This document shows, in pieces, positions 1 to 6,837 of a DNA stretch of 6,948 bases. The notes beneath the pieces are model-generated. The model was not told the origin of the DNA and made no database searches. It saw only the letters and a program-made list of their open reading frames with translations. The translations under genes and the position numbers were made by a program. The first letter of the stretch is position 1. Every line of letters starts with the position of its first letter. Source of the stretch: Candidatus Puniceispirillum sp. (GTDB lineage Bacteria; Pseudomonadota; Alphaproteobacteria; Puniceispirillales; Puniceispirillaceae); the NCBI GenBank assembly GCA_016778825.1, contig JADHOU010000082.1:1-6948 (forward strand), in the 5' to 3' direction.

Positions 1-35
1 GGCTTTGGTGTCGCAATGTCATTTTCGCTTTGTCA

Positions 36-46
36 GAAGCTGCTTC
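36..46. promoter_or_regulatory. Perfect inverted repeat GAAGC-T-GCTTC upstream of acnA
   Basis: The 11-base sequence GAAGCTGCTTC is a perfect dyad around one central base, about 20 bases upstream of the candidate acnA -35 element. Its position suits an operator or activator site, and acnA is often under iron or redox control in alphaproteobacteria. It does not clearly match a regulator box I can name; resemblance to an Irr-type (AGAA...TTCT) element is only partial. A chance palindrome is possible. Confidence 0.3.
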
Positions 47-65
47 AAAAGCCGCAAATACCCTC

Positions 66-94
66 TGGAAACTTCGCGTTATTTTGGCTATAAC
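66..94 (+). promoter_or_regulatory. Candidate sigma70-type promoter of acnA
   Basis: TGGAAA at 66-71 (4 of 6 to TTGACA) and TATAAC at 89-94 (5 of 6 to TATAAT) are separated by 17 bases, the optimal spacing. Transcription would start near 101, giving a leader of about 74 bases before the acnA start. The -10 element lies in the right arm of an inverted repeat GTTAT-N7-ATAAC (78-94), which could be an operator. The call rests on consensus matching only. Confidence 0.4.
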
Positions 95-163
95 AATTGA
101 TGACCGCTTTGAGGCACCCCTCGGGTTGGCCATTTCATTTTATTGTAGGGTTCGACCTTGAAA

Positions 164-168
164 AGGAG
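164..168 (+). promoter_or_regulatory. Shine-Dalgarno sequence of acnA
   Basis: AGGAG lies 6 bases before the ATG at 175 and fixes that codon as the start. Earlier in-frame TTG (97) and ATG (100) codons have no such site. Confidence 0.85.
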
Positions 169-174
169 AACGCC

Positions 175-2847
175 ATGTCAGAGACATTGCGCGATGCATG
201 CCGTGCCAGCCTATATGCAGCCGGAAAAACATATCACTATTATTCGCTTGCCGTGCTGGCAAAGACCTATCCGGCGCTGGAAAAGCTGCCATATTCGTTG
301 AAAGTTTTGCTGGAAAACTTGCTTCGCAATGAAGATGGCGGTTCGGTCACGAAGGCCGATATTGAAGCATTGGCAAATTGGGCAGATAACGGCCAGAAGG
401 GCGAGATTGCCTTTCGCCCGTCGCGGATTCTTCTGCAAGATTTCACCGGTGTCCCTGCTGTTGTTGATTTGGCGGCGATGCGTGATGCCATGCAGACGAT
501 TGGCGGCAACCCAGAAAAAATCAATCCATTGTCACCGGTTGATCTGGTGATTGACCATTCGGTCATGGTTGACCATGCTGGCGGCAAAGACGCTGCCGCA
601 AAAAATGTTGCGTTGGAATTTTTGCGCAATAAGGAACGTTATGAGTTTTTGCGCTGGGGCGCAGGCGCGTTTGATAATTTCCGCGTCGTGCCGCCTGGAA
701 CTGGCATTTGCCATCAGGTTAATCTTGAATTTTTATCACAAACTGTGTGGACACGCGACGAAGATGGCAAAACCTATGCTTATCCTGATTCGGTTGTTGG
801 CACTGACAGTCATACAACAATGGTCAATGGCCTTGCCGTTCTTGGCTGGGGTGTTGGCGGTATTGAAGCCGAAGCAGCGATGCTTGGTCAGCCAATCTCG
901 ATGCTGGTGCCAGATGTCATTGGCTTCCGCCTTGACGGCAAATTACCCGAAGGGGCAACGGCCACTGATTTGGTGCTTATGATTGTCGAGTCGCTTCGCA
1001 AACGCGGTGTTGTTGGCAAATTTGTTGAATTTTTTGGCCCGGGACTTGACCAGCTATCTTTGGCTGATCGTGCCACAATCGCCAATATGGCACCTGAATA
1101 TGGCGCGACCTGTGGCTTTTTCCCGATTGACGAAGAAGCGATCAATTATCTTCGTCTGACCGGCCGTGATGATGATCGTGTTGCGCTTGTTGAAGCCTAT
1201 GCAAAAGCCCAAGGCATGTGGCGCGAATCAAATGCGGCTGATCCGCAATTTACCGATACATTGTCACTTGATCTTGTTACTGTTGTGCCATCACTTGCCG
1301 GGCCAAAGCGCCCGCAAGACCGTGTTGCCCTGCCTGATGTTGCCGCCTCATTCGCCAGCACATTGGCCGACAGCACCGGCCGGTCAGCGCCAAAATCAGT
1401 TGTGGTTGCCGGTGCCAATTATGAAATCGCTGATGGTGATGTGATGATTGCTGCGATTACATCATGTACCAATACCTCAAACCCATCGGTTTTGGTGGCG
1501 GCTGGTCTTGTTGCCAAGGCAGCACATGAAAAGGGGCTTACCGTCAAGCCGTGGGTGAAAACATCGCTTGCACCGGGAAGTCAGGTTGTTTCGGCCTATC
1601 TTGATGCGGCTGGTTTGACCGAGCATCTTGACGCGCTTGGGTTTAATACAGTTGGTTATGGATGCACAACTTGTATCGGTAACTCAGGCCCGCTTGACGA
1701 AGCGATTGTCAATGCCATTGACCAAAATGAGCTTGTTGTCAGCGCGGTTCTGTCAGGCAACCGGAATTTTGAAGGCCGGGTCAGCCCACATGCGGCGGCC
1801 AATTATCTGGCATCACCGCCATTGGTCGTGGCCTATGCGCTTGCCGGATCGGTTACCAAAGTATTGAGTGACGAGCCGCTTGGCACGGATCAGGACGGCA
1901 ATAACGTCTATCTTAAGGATCTATGGCCAAGCAATGAGGATATCCGCAAAGTTGTTGATCATGTCATTTCAGCCGAAATGTTCCGGTCACGCTATGCCAA
2001 TGTGTTTGAAGGCACCAAGGAATGGCAAGCAATCAAAACATCTGGCGGTCTTACCTATGATTGGAATGACGGGTCGACCTATGTTCAGAACCCGCCTTAT
2101 TTTGAAGGGATGACCCGCGAAATTCCAGAAACAGCAAGCGACATTAACGGCGCGCGCATTCTGGCGCTTCTCGGTGACTCAATCACAACGGATCATATTT
2201 CGCCAGCTGGCGGCATTGCCCGCGATACACCGGCTGCCGATTTCTTGACCGACCATCAGGTTCGTCCAGTTGATTTTAATTCATTTGGCGCACGCCGTGG
2301 CAATCATCAAGTGATGATGCGCGGTACCTTTGCCAATATCCGGCTGAAAAACATGGCGGCCGCTGGAACGACAGGCGGATTTGCCCGTCATGTGCCATCG
2401 GGCGAGGTTGCACCGCTTTATGATGTTGCGTCACGCTATGCTGATGAAGGCACTCCGCTGATCATTGTTGGTGGCAAGGAATATGGCACTGGTTCAAGCC
2501 GTGACTGGGCTGCAAAAGGCACCTGTTTGCTTGGCATCAAGGCGGTTATTGTTGAGAGCTTTGAGCGGATTCACCGGTCTAATCTGATTGGTATGGGGGT
2601 TTTGCCATTGCAATTCCCAGCCGGTGTTAGCCGTGAAACCTTGGGCTTGACCGGCGATGAAGAAATCAGCCTGACCGGTCTTGCCAATGGGGTGACACCG
2701 GGCATGGCGGTCAAGGCGGTCTTTACCTTTGCCGATGCGCGAAGCGAAACAATTGACCTGTTGGCACGTATCGACACGGATGGTGAGGCAACCTATTTCA
2801 AGAATGGTGGCATTCTTCAATATGTGCTTCGCCAGCTTGCGGCATAG
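175..2847 (+). CDS. acnA: Aconitate hydratase A (aconitase)
   Basis: An 890-residue aconitase that interconverts citrate and isocitrate through cis-aconitate in the cytosolic TCA cycle, using a [4Fe-4S] cluster. The length matches E. coli AcnA (891). The three cluster ligands are visible: Cys431 in the [10 protein letters not shown] motif, and Cys497 and Cys500 in [10 protein letters not shown]. The substrate-binding motif DSHTT is at 211-215, [10 protein letters not shown] at 527-536, and the swivelling C-terminal domain carries [13 protein letters not shown] (667-679) and [16 protein letters not shown] (767-782), which holds the catalytic serine and an active-site arginine. No key residue is missing. 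The start at 175 is chosen because AGGAG lies 6 bases upstream; the frame is open back to 97, but that stretch encodes nothing aconitase-like and begins beside the likely -10 element. The gene appears monocistronic, with its own promoter and terminator. Family members lose their cluster under iron or oxidative stress and can then bind RNA; whether this one does is inference. Confidence 0.98.
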   Translation: MSETLRDACRASLYAAGKTYHYYSLAVLAKTYPALEKLPYSLKVLLENLLRNEDGGSVTKADIEALANWADNGQKGEIAFRPSRILLQDFTGVPAVVDLAAMRDAMQTIGGNPEKINPLSPVDLVIDHSVMVDHAGGKDAAAKNVALEFLRNKERYEFLRWGAGAFDNFRVVPPGTGICHQVNLEFLSQTVWTRDEDGKTYAYPDSVVGTDSHTTMVNGLAVLGWGVGGIEAEAAMLGQPISMLVPDVIGFRLDGKLPEGATATDLVLMIVESLRKRGVVGKFVEFFGPGLDQLSLADRATIANMAPEYGATCGFFPIDEEAINYLRLTGRDDDRVALVEAYAKAQGMWRESNAADPQFTDTLSLDLVTVVPSLAGPKRPQDRVALPDVAASFASTLADSTGRSAPKSVVVAGANYEIADGDVMIAAITSCTNTSNPSVLVAAGLVAKAAHEKGLTVKPWVKTSLAPGSQVVSAYLDAAGLTEHLDALGFNTVGYGCTTCIGNSGPLDEAIVNAIDQNELVVSAVLSGNRNFEGRVSPHAAANYLASPPLVVAYALAGSVTKVLSDEPLGTDQDGNNVYLKDLWPSNEDIRKVVDHVISAEMFRSRYANVFEGTKEWQAIKTSGGLTYDWNDGSTYVQNPPYFEGMTREIPETASDINGARILALLGDSITTDHISPAGGIARDTPAADFLTDHQVRPVDFNSFGARRGNHQVMMRGTFANIRLKNMAAAGTTGGFARHVPSGEVAPLYDVASRYADEGTPLIIVGGKEYGTGSSRDWAAKGTCLLGIKAVIVESFERIHRSNLIGMGVLPLQFPAGVSRETLGLTGDEEISLTGLANGVTPGMAVKAVFTFADARSETIDLLARIDTDGEATYFKNGGILQYVLRQLAA

Positions 2848-2850
2848 CTA

Positions 2851-2866
2851 GCTGATTTTGATCAGC
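2851..2866 (+). other. Stem-loop 1 in the acnA 3' UTR
   Basis: GCTGAT and ATCAGC form a perfect 6-bp stem around a TTTG tetraloop, beginning 4 bases after the acnA stop codon. It is followed by ATCAAAAAA rather than a T run, so it is not a terminator on this strand. It may protect the mRNA 3' end or bind a protein. Confidence 0.45.
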
Positions 2867-2873
2867 ATCAAAA

Positions 2874-2905
2874 AATAGGTAAGGGTCAAATCATCCTTGC
2901 CTGTT
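2874..2905 (+). other. Stem-loop 2 in the acnA 3' UTR
   Basis: The arms 2874-2884 (AATAGGTAAGG) and 2895-2905 (CCTTGCCTGTT) pair over 11 bp with two U-G wobbles, leaving a 10-base loop. On the opposite strand the wobbles become A-C mismatches, so the structure is better formed in the + transcript. No T run follows directly. It sits between stem-loop 1 and the terminator. Confidence 0.45.
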
Positions 2906-2912
2906 ATGGTTT

Positions 2913-2947
2913 AAACCCTCGCCATGATCATCTCTGGCGGGGGTTTT
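2913..2947 (+). terminator. Rho-independent terminator of acnA
   Basis: CCCTCGCCA (2916-2924) pairs with TGGCGGGGG (2935-2943) as a 9-bp, GC-rich stem with one U-G pair and a 10-base loop. The flanking AAA (2913-2915) can pair with the start of the TTTT run at 2944-2947. It begins 65 bases after the acnA stop and probably separates acnA from the helicase operon. Confidence 0.8.
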
Positions 2948-2990
2948 CATGATGGTTTTGGCTTATCACGAAAAAAGCGGGCTATTTGGC

Positions 2991-3025
2991 TGGATTTTCG
3001 CGGCTGGGGCTGCCTATAGTGGCAG
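2991..3025 (+). promoter_or_regulatory. Weak candidate promoter with overlapping dyad before the helicase gene
   Basis: TATAGT at 3015-3020 (5 of 6 to TATAAT) is the best -10 element in the interval between the acnA terminator and the helicase start, and is 45 bases before that start. The upstream hexamer TGGATT (2991-2996, 18-base spacer) matches the -35 consensus poorly. The -10 is enclosed by the inverted repeat CTGCC-N6-GGCAG (3010-3014 and 3021-3025), which could be an operator. A promoter is expected here because a terminator precedes, but the exact site is uncertain. Confidence 0.3.
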
Positions 3026-3065
3026 GCACTAATTTTCTCCGGCGATACAGAAAAACCAGTTTCAT

Positions 3066-5861
3066 ATGTCGATTCATTCTTCGCAGAGCCTGACACTGGT
3101 TCTCGGCCCTACCAACACCGGTAAAACCCATTTGGCGCTTGAACGCATGACCGGCTATGCCAGCGGCATGATCGGCTTTCCGCTGCGGCTTTTGGCGCGG
3201 GAAAATTATGACCGGCTTGTGCGCAAGCTTGGCGTTGGCAAGGTTGGGCTGCTGACAGGCGAAGAACGTATCTTGCCAGCCGGAGCGCGCTATCTTTGCT
3301 GCACGGTTGAGTCGATGCCGCTTGATGCCCATGCCGATGCCGAACTTGCCAATCGCCGGTTTGACTTTGTCGCCGTTGACGAGGTGCAGCTTGCCGGTGA
3401 TCGTGAACGCGGTCATGTTTTTACCGACCGGATTTTGCATGCAAGAGGGGCATTTGAAACCATGTTCATGGGGGCGGAAACGGCTGCGCCCTTGTTGAAG
3501 GCATTATTGCCTGACGCGAAATTTGAATTTCGTGATCGCATGTCGAGGCTTGCCTATGCTGGCCCAAAAAAACTAACCCGTCTTCCGCGCCGAAGTGCGA
3601 TTGTTGCCTTTAGCGCGGCCGATGTTTACCAGATTGCCGAATTTGTGAAACGCCAACGCGGCGGGGCGGCAGTTGTGATGGGGCGGCTAAGCCCACGCAC
3701 ACGTAATGCACAGGTCGAATTATTTCAAAATGGTGATGTTGATTTTCTGATTGCCACCGATGCAATTGGGATGGGCTTGAATCTTGATCTTGTGCATGTG
3801 GCCTTGTCGGCTGATATGAAATTTGACGGGCGGCAAATGCGTAAGCTATTGCCATCGGAAATGGCGCAAATCGCCGGCCGGGCTGGTCGTCACATGAATG
3901 ATGGCAGTTTTGGCGTTACGGATGGCTGTCACGCGCTCGAACCTGAGATGATTGATGCGATTGAACAGCATCGTTTCGCCCCGCTTCGGGCTTTTTACTG
4001 GCGAAGTCGTGATCTTGCCTTTTCATCCATTGATCAATTGCTTGGCTCGCTTGAGGCGCCGCCGCCATTGCCATTTCTGTTTCGCAAAGGTGATGCACTT
4101 GACCATCAGGCGCTAACAGCGCTTGCCAGCCGCGGCGAAATTCGTAATGCGGTGTCTGGTGCGCGTGATGTGCGCTTGCTGTGGGCGGTTGCGTCGATTC
4201 CTGATTTCCGGCAAAGCCTTCATGAAAACCATTATGACATGCTTGCCAATATTTTTCTGACGCTTGCGGCCAAAGGCGTGCTTGGCAATGATATGGTTGC
4301 GAAAGCGATGGCGCAGCTTGACCGGATTGATGGCGATATTGATACATTAATGACGCGACTTGCCTATATTCGCACTTGGACATACATCACACACCGTTCT
4401 GACTGGACAGACAGCCCCATCGAGTGGCAGGATCGTGCCCGGTCAATTGAAGATCGGCTGTCAGATTGCCTGCATGGCAGGCTGTCCGAACGATTTGTGG
4501 ATAAACGTGCCGCGCATTTGAGTAGAAGATTGAAGGAAACGAAAAATTTGATTGCCTCCGTAAAAGATGATGGCACGGTTCTTGTTGAAGGTGAGGAGGT
4601 CGGACGGCTTGACGGTTTTACCTTTCATCCGACACTTGTTGATGGCGAAGATAAAGCACCCATTCTAGCGGCTGCACGGCGCGGCCTCCCCGACGAGATT
4701 GAACGTCGGGTTCGTGCTTTTGTAGCATCGGCTGATCCGGCATTCCGGCTTGGCGCTGATGGCGTTGTGAAATGGCGTGAAGCCGAGGTTGCGCGGCTTG
4801 TCAAAGGTGACGGTCTTTATGTGCCGCGCCCCGAGCTTGTGTCCAGTGATCTGTTGTCAATCGATCAGACCCAGCGAATGGCCCAGCGTTTGGTGAGTTT
4901 CAGCGCCGCACATGTCGAAATGATTTTAGGCCGATTGATTGTTCTGGAAACACCTGATGCCGCGCCTGTTGGCGATCATAAACCCAAAACAGAACCAAAA
5001 TCAAGGGCAGTGCCAACCGATGCGCCCGCTGCTGATGCGCCCGCTGATGATGCGCCTACTGATGATGCGCCTACTGATGATGCGCCCCAAGATACGGCAC
5101 CAACCAGCCTTAGCGGTGCTGCCAAGGGTATTGCCTTTATTCTTTATGAACGTCTTGGATCGGTTCCGACTGCCGAGATTGGCCATTTGATCCGTGCCAT
5201 GCGGGAAAGCGACAAGCCGCGTTTGGCGCGTTTGGGGCTTCGGTTTGGCGTTGAAACCGTTTATATGCCCGAATTGTTAAAGCCGGCACAGATTGAATTG
5301 CGAAGTCTGCTTTTCAGCCTCGCCAATGGTGCCTTTTATGAGGGTGCGCCGCCACCGGCCGGGCGTGTTGCTATTGATGCGATTGCTGATGTTCCTGATG
5401 CCTATTGGTTGGCGGTTGGGTACCGGCGGCTTGGTCAGCGCGTGATGCGGGTTGACATGGTTGAACGTGTTGCGATGCTGGTTCGTGTTGCAGCGCGCCA
5501 AGGCCAGTTTAAAATCGCTGAGGACATGCTGTCTTTGGCAGGGGCAACGCGCGAACAAATGGCGCAGATGCTGCGTGATCTTGGCTGCGTGATCGTTGGT
5601 GAAGAAGCGGCTGAAGATCCAGAAAAACCAGCATTGCAGATTTTTGAGCGCAAGCGTAAGGCACGTCCACCGCGCACCGATAAAGCACCAGCACCAAACC
5701 AGCGCCGCGGGGCCAAGCCAAAAGATGATCACAAAACGCAAAACCGCAACCCAAAATCAGCAGGAGGCAAGCCGCCATCTGGCCAGCGCCGCCAAGCTGA
5801 AAAACAGCCTGACCCCAATTCACCTTTTGCTGTTTTGGCGGCTTTGAAAACAAAAGCCTAG
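3066..5861 (+). CDS. SUV3-like superfamily 2 ATP-dependent helicase (RNA helicase-like)
   Basis: A 931-residue helicase of the SUV3/Suv3p type. Motifs in order: Walker A GPTNTGKTH (14-22), motif Ia around PLRLLAREN (39-47), Walker B DEVQ (105-108; eukaryotic SUV3 usually has DEIQ), motif III-like FMGAET (134-139), motif IV IVAFSAADVY (179-188), motif V ATDAIGMGLNL (230-240) and motif VI QIAGRAGR (268-275). All ATPase residues are intact. After the two RecA-like domains (to about 300) comes a helical region to about 625, an Asp-Ala-Pro repeat linker (652-676), a further folded segment (about 681-860) and a Lys/Arg/Gln/Pro-rich tail ending in SPFAVLAALK (919-928). The mitochondrial relative unwinds RNA with PNPase in the degradosome; the substrate of the bacterial protein is not evident from sequence. 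It heads a tight run with an S4 RNA-binding gene. The start at 3066 has no clear Shine-Dalgarno, but Walker A at residue 14 leaves little room for a later start. DNA helicase activity cannot be excluded. Confidence 0.9.
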   Translation: MSIHSSQSLTLVLGPTNTGKTHLALERMTGYASGMIGFPLRLLARENYDRLVRKLGVGKVGLLTGEERILPAGARYLCCTVESMPLDAHADAELANRRFDFVAVDEVQLAGDRERGHVFTDRILHARGAFETMFMGAETAAPLLKALLPDAKFEFRDRMSRLAYAGPKKLTRLPRRSAIVAFSAADVYQIAEFVKRQRGGAAVVMGRLSPRTRNAQVELFQNGDVDFLIATDAIGMGLNLDLVHVALSADMKFDGRQMRKLLPSEMAQIAGRAGRHMNDGSFGVTDGCHALEPEMIDAIEQHRFAPLRAFYWRSRDLAFSSIDQLLGSLEAPPPLPFLFRKGDALDHQALTALASRGEIRNAVSGARDVRLLWAVASIPDFRQSLHENHYDMLANIFLTLAAKGVLGNDMVAKAMAQLDRIDGDIDTLMTRLAYIRTWTYITHRSDWTDSPIEWQDRARSIEDRLSDCLHGRLSERFVDKRAAHLSRRLKETKNLIASVKDDGTVLVEGEEVGRLDGFTFHPTLVDGEDKAPILAAARRGLPDEIERRVRAFVASADPAFRLGADGVVKWREAEVARLVKGDGLYVPRPELVSSDLLSIDQTQRMAQRLVSFSAAHVEMILGRLIVLETPDAAPVGDHKPKTEPKSRAVPTDAPAADAPADDAPTDDAPTDDAPQDTAPTSLSGAAKGIAFILYERLGSVPTAEIGHLIRAMRESDKPRLARLGLRFGVETVYMPELLKPAQIELRSLLFSLANGAFYEGAPPPAGRVAIDAIADVPDAYWLAVGYRRLGQRVMRVDMVERVAMLVRVAARQGQFKIAEDMLSLAGATREQMAQMLRDLGCVIVGEEAAEDPEKPALQIFERKRKARPPRTDKAPAPNQRRGAKPKDDHKTQNRNPKSAGGKPPSGQRRQAEKQPDPNSPFAVLAALKTKA
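5019..5093 (+). repeat. Five in-frame 15-bp tandem repeats in the helicase gene
   Basis: The core GATGCGCC recurs at exactly 15-base intervals (5019, 5034, 5049, 5064, 5079). Units three and four are identical; the others differ at a few positions. They encode DAPAA, DAPAD, DAPTD, DAPTD and DAPQD (residues 652-676), an acidic, proline-containing and probably disordered linker between the helicase core region and the C-terminal segment. Because the unit is five codons, gain or loss of copies would keep the reading frame. Confidence 0.9.
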
Positions 5862-5865
5862 GCCA

Positions 5866-6282
5866 ATGAATGCTGGCGCGCCAGAAACAGTCATAAGGCT
5901 GGATAAATGGCTTTGGTATGCGCGTTTTTTCAAAACCCGAAGCGCCGCCAGCAAGGCCATTTCGTCAGGGCGTTTCCGGCTGGATGGTCAGGTGATGACA
6001 AAACCGCACCGCCAAGCCTTATGCGGACAGGTCTTGACCTTTGTTCAGGGCGACCGGGTGCGGGTGATTAAAGTTGTGGCGATTGGTACCCGCCGCGGGC
6101 CAGCGCCCGAAGCAGCATTGCTGTTTGAGGATCTGGCGCCGGTTGAGGCAACGCCCGGCAAGGCGGCAAAAACCAAACCGCCTGAATTTGAGGCGCGTGG
6201 CAAAGGCAGCGGACGACCAACAAAACGTCAGCGTCGGGAAACTGATTGGCTGAAAACAGGATTAGAAAGTGACGAGGATTAA
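5866..6282 (+). CDS. S4 RNA-binding domain protein, HslR/Hsp15-like
   Basis: A 138-residue protein with an N-terminal S4 domain (about 9-55), shown by RLDKWLWYARFFKTRSAA (11-28), ISSGRFRLDG (32-41) and a following beta-rich part. This is the signature of the HslR (Hsp15) family, whose E. coli member binds 50S subunits carrying nascent chains that have fallen off translation. The second half is basic, with GRPTKRQRRETD (116-127), a tail found in many alphaproteobacterial relatives. The start is 4 bases after the helicase stop and lacks a well-spaced Shine-Dalgarno (AGG at 5860-5862 is only 3 bases away), which suggests translational coupling to the helicase. A role in rRNA or stalled-ribosome handling is inferred from family and context. 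Symbol withheld because orthology to hslR is not shown. Confidence 0.88.
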   Translation: MNAGAPETVIRLDKWLWYARFFKTRSAASKAISSGRFRLDGQVMTKPHRQALCGQVLTFVQGDRVRVIKVVAIGTRRGPAPEAALLFEDLAPVEATPGKAAKTKPPEFEARGKGSGRPTKRQRRETDWLKTGLESDED

Positions 6283-6747
6283 ATGTTAAATCAATTTTCT
6301 GAATGGGTTAAAGGGTTTTCAGAAGGCGGCACGACCGTGCCATGTGAGGATGAGGCCTTTGTAACCACCATTACCGCGCTTCTTGTCGAGGCCGGCATGG
6401 CCGATGGCGACCTTGATGATGCCGAACGTGACGGCATTCTGCATTTATTGACCGAACAGCTTGAGCTTGCGGACGATAAGGCAAAGAGCCTTCTTGATGA
6501 AGCGATTGCGGCGCATGATTCGCGCATTGAAATACACAGCCTTGTTCGCCAAATTCGTACCGAAACCGAAATGGATGACCGGATTATCATTCTGGAAATG
6601 ATCTGGATGGTGGTGCTTGCCGACAAGCAGTTGGATTCGCATGAATCACAATTGATGCGGCGGCTTGCCGGATTGTTATATATTAACGATGTGCAATCAG
6701 GAATGGCGGCAAAACGCGCGCAAAGCCGTCTTGGTCTTGCCGATTAA
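6283..6747 (+). CDS. TerB-like (tellurite-resistance TerB family) protein
   Basis: A 154-residue, acidic, all-helical protein without signal peptide or membrane segment. It shows the TerB/DjlA-like fold pattern: two related halves, each with a hydrophobic helix leading into an acidic loop, ADGDLDDAERD (40-50) and ADKQLDSHESQLMRRL (113-128). In this fold the acidic loops can bind metal. The name reflects fold similarity; many such genes have no link to tellurite, and no other ter gene is present here. The ATG directly abuts the stop of the S4 gene, with GAGG (6274-6277) 5 bases upstream inside that gene, so the two are very probably co-transcribed and translationally coupled. Its function is unknown. 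A cytosolic partner or metal-sensing role is possible but is inference. Confidence 0.75.
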   Translation: MLNQFSEWVKGFSEGGTTVPCEDEAFVTTITALLVEAGMADGDLDDAERDGILHLLTEQLELADDKAKSLLDEAIAAHDSRIEIHSLVRQIRTETEMDDRIIILEMIWMVVLADKQLDSHESQLMRRLAGLLYINDVQSGMAAKRAQSRLGLAD

Positions 6748-6768
6748 CCGCATCTGCGATAGACAGAT

Positions 6769-6806
6769 AAAAAAGCGGGCGTGACTGAGTTTCATTCTGG
6801 CTTTTT
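6769..6806 (+). terminator. Weak possible terminator or attenuator between the TerB-like gene and fdxA
   Basis: AAAAAGC (6770-6776) can pair with GCTTTTT (6800-6806), a 7-bp A/T-rich stem with a 23-base loop, the T run forming the 3' arm. The structure is poor by terminator standards and may only reduce read-through into the ferredoxin gene, or be chance. Confidence 0.2.
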
Positions 6807-6820
6807 CATAAAATTATTTA

Positions 6821-6826
6821 GAGGAG
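6821..6826 (+). promoter_or_regulatory. Shine-Dalgarno sequence of fdxA
   Basis: GAGGAG lies 11 bases before the ATG at 6838. The spacing is slightly long, but it is the only purine-rich site and the encoded N-terminus matches the family exactly, so the start is secure. Confidence 0.7.
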
Positions 6827-6837
6827 CTAGGCCGCGA

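Noticed and set aside
97..174. In-frame TTG (97) and ATG (100) giving a 26-residue N-terminal extension of aconitase
   Set aside because: They have no Shine-Dalgarno, lie within a few bases of the probable -10 element and transcription start, and the extension is unlike aconitase. The ATG at 175 has AGGAG at ideal spacing and gives the normal family length.
2874..2905. Eukaryotic-style iron-responsive element in the acnA 3' UTR
   Set aside because: The hairpin has a 10-base loop without CAGUGN and lacks the bulged C, so it is not an IRE by sequence.
2949..3032. 27-codon ATG frame (starting MMVLAYHEKSG) upstream of the helicase
   Set aside because: It begins directly after the acnA terminator and would start upstream of the candidate helicase promoter. 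An open frame of this length is common by chance, and no family is recognisable.
2982..3440. 152-codon minus-strand frame overlapping the helicase start
   Set aside because: It is antisense to the Walker A region of an unmistakable gene, its composition follows the opposite strand, and it has no recognisable domain.
5277..5741. 154-codon minus-strand frame inside the helicase gene
   Set aside because: It is antisense to coding sequence, rich in Cys, His and Trp as expected of a shadow frame, and has no recognisable family motif.
6283..6747. A tellurite-resistance or TerY/TerD-type stress operon
   Set aside because: Only a TerB-like fold is present. No terC, terD, terZ or related gene lies in the window, and the neighbours are RNA-related and a ferredoxin.
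6785..6814. Separate fdxA promoter with TAAAAT (6809-6814) as -10
   Set aside because: No acceptable -35 exists at 16-18 bases, and transcription would start almost at the Shine-Dalgarno sequence, leaving essentially no leader.
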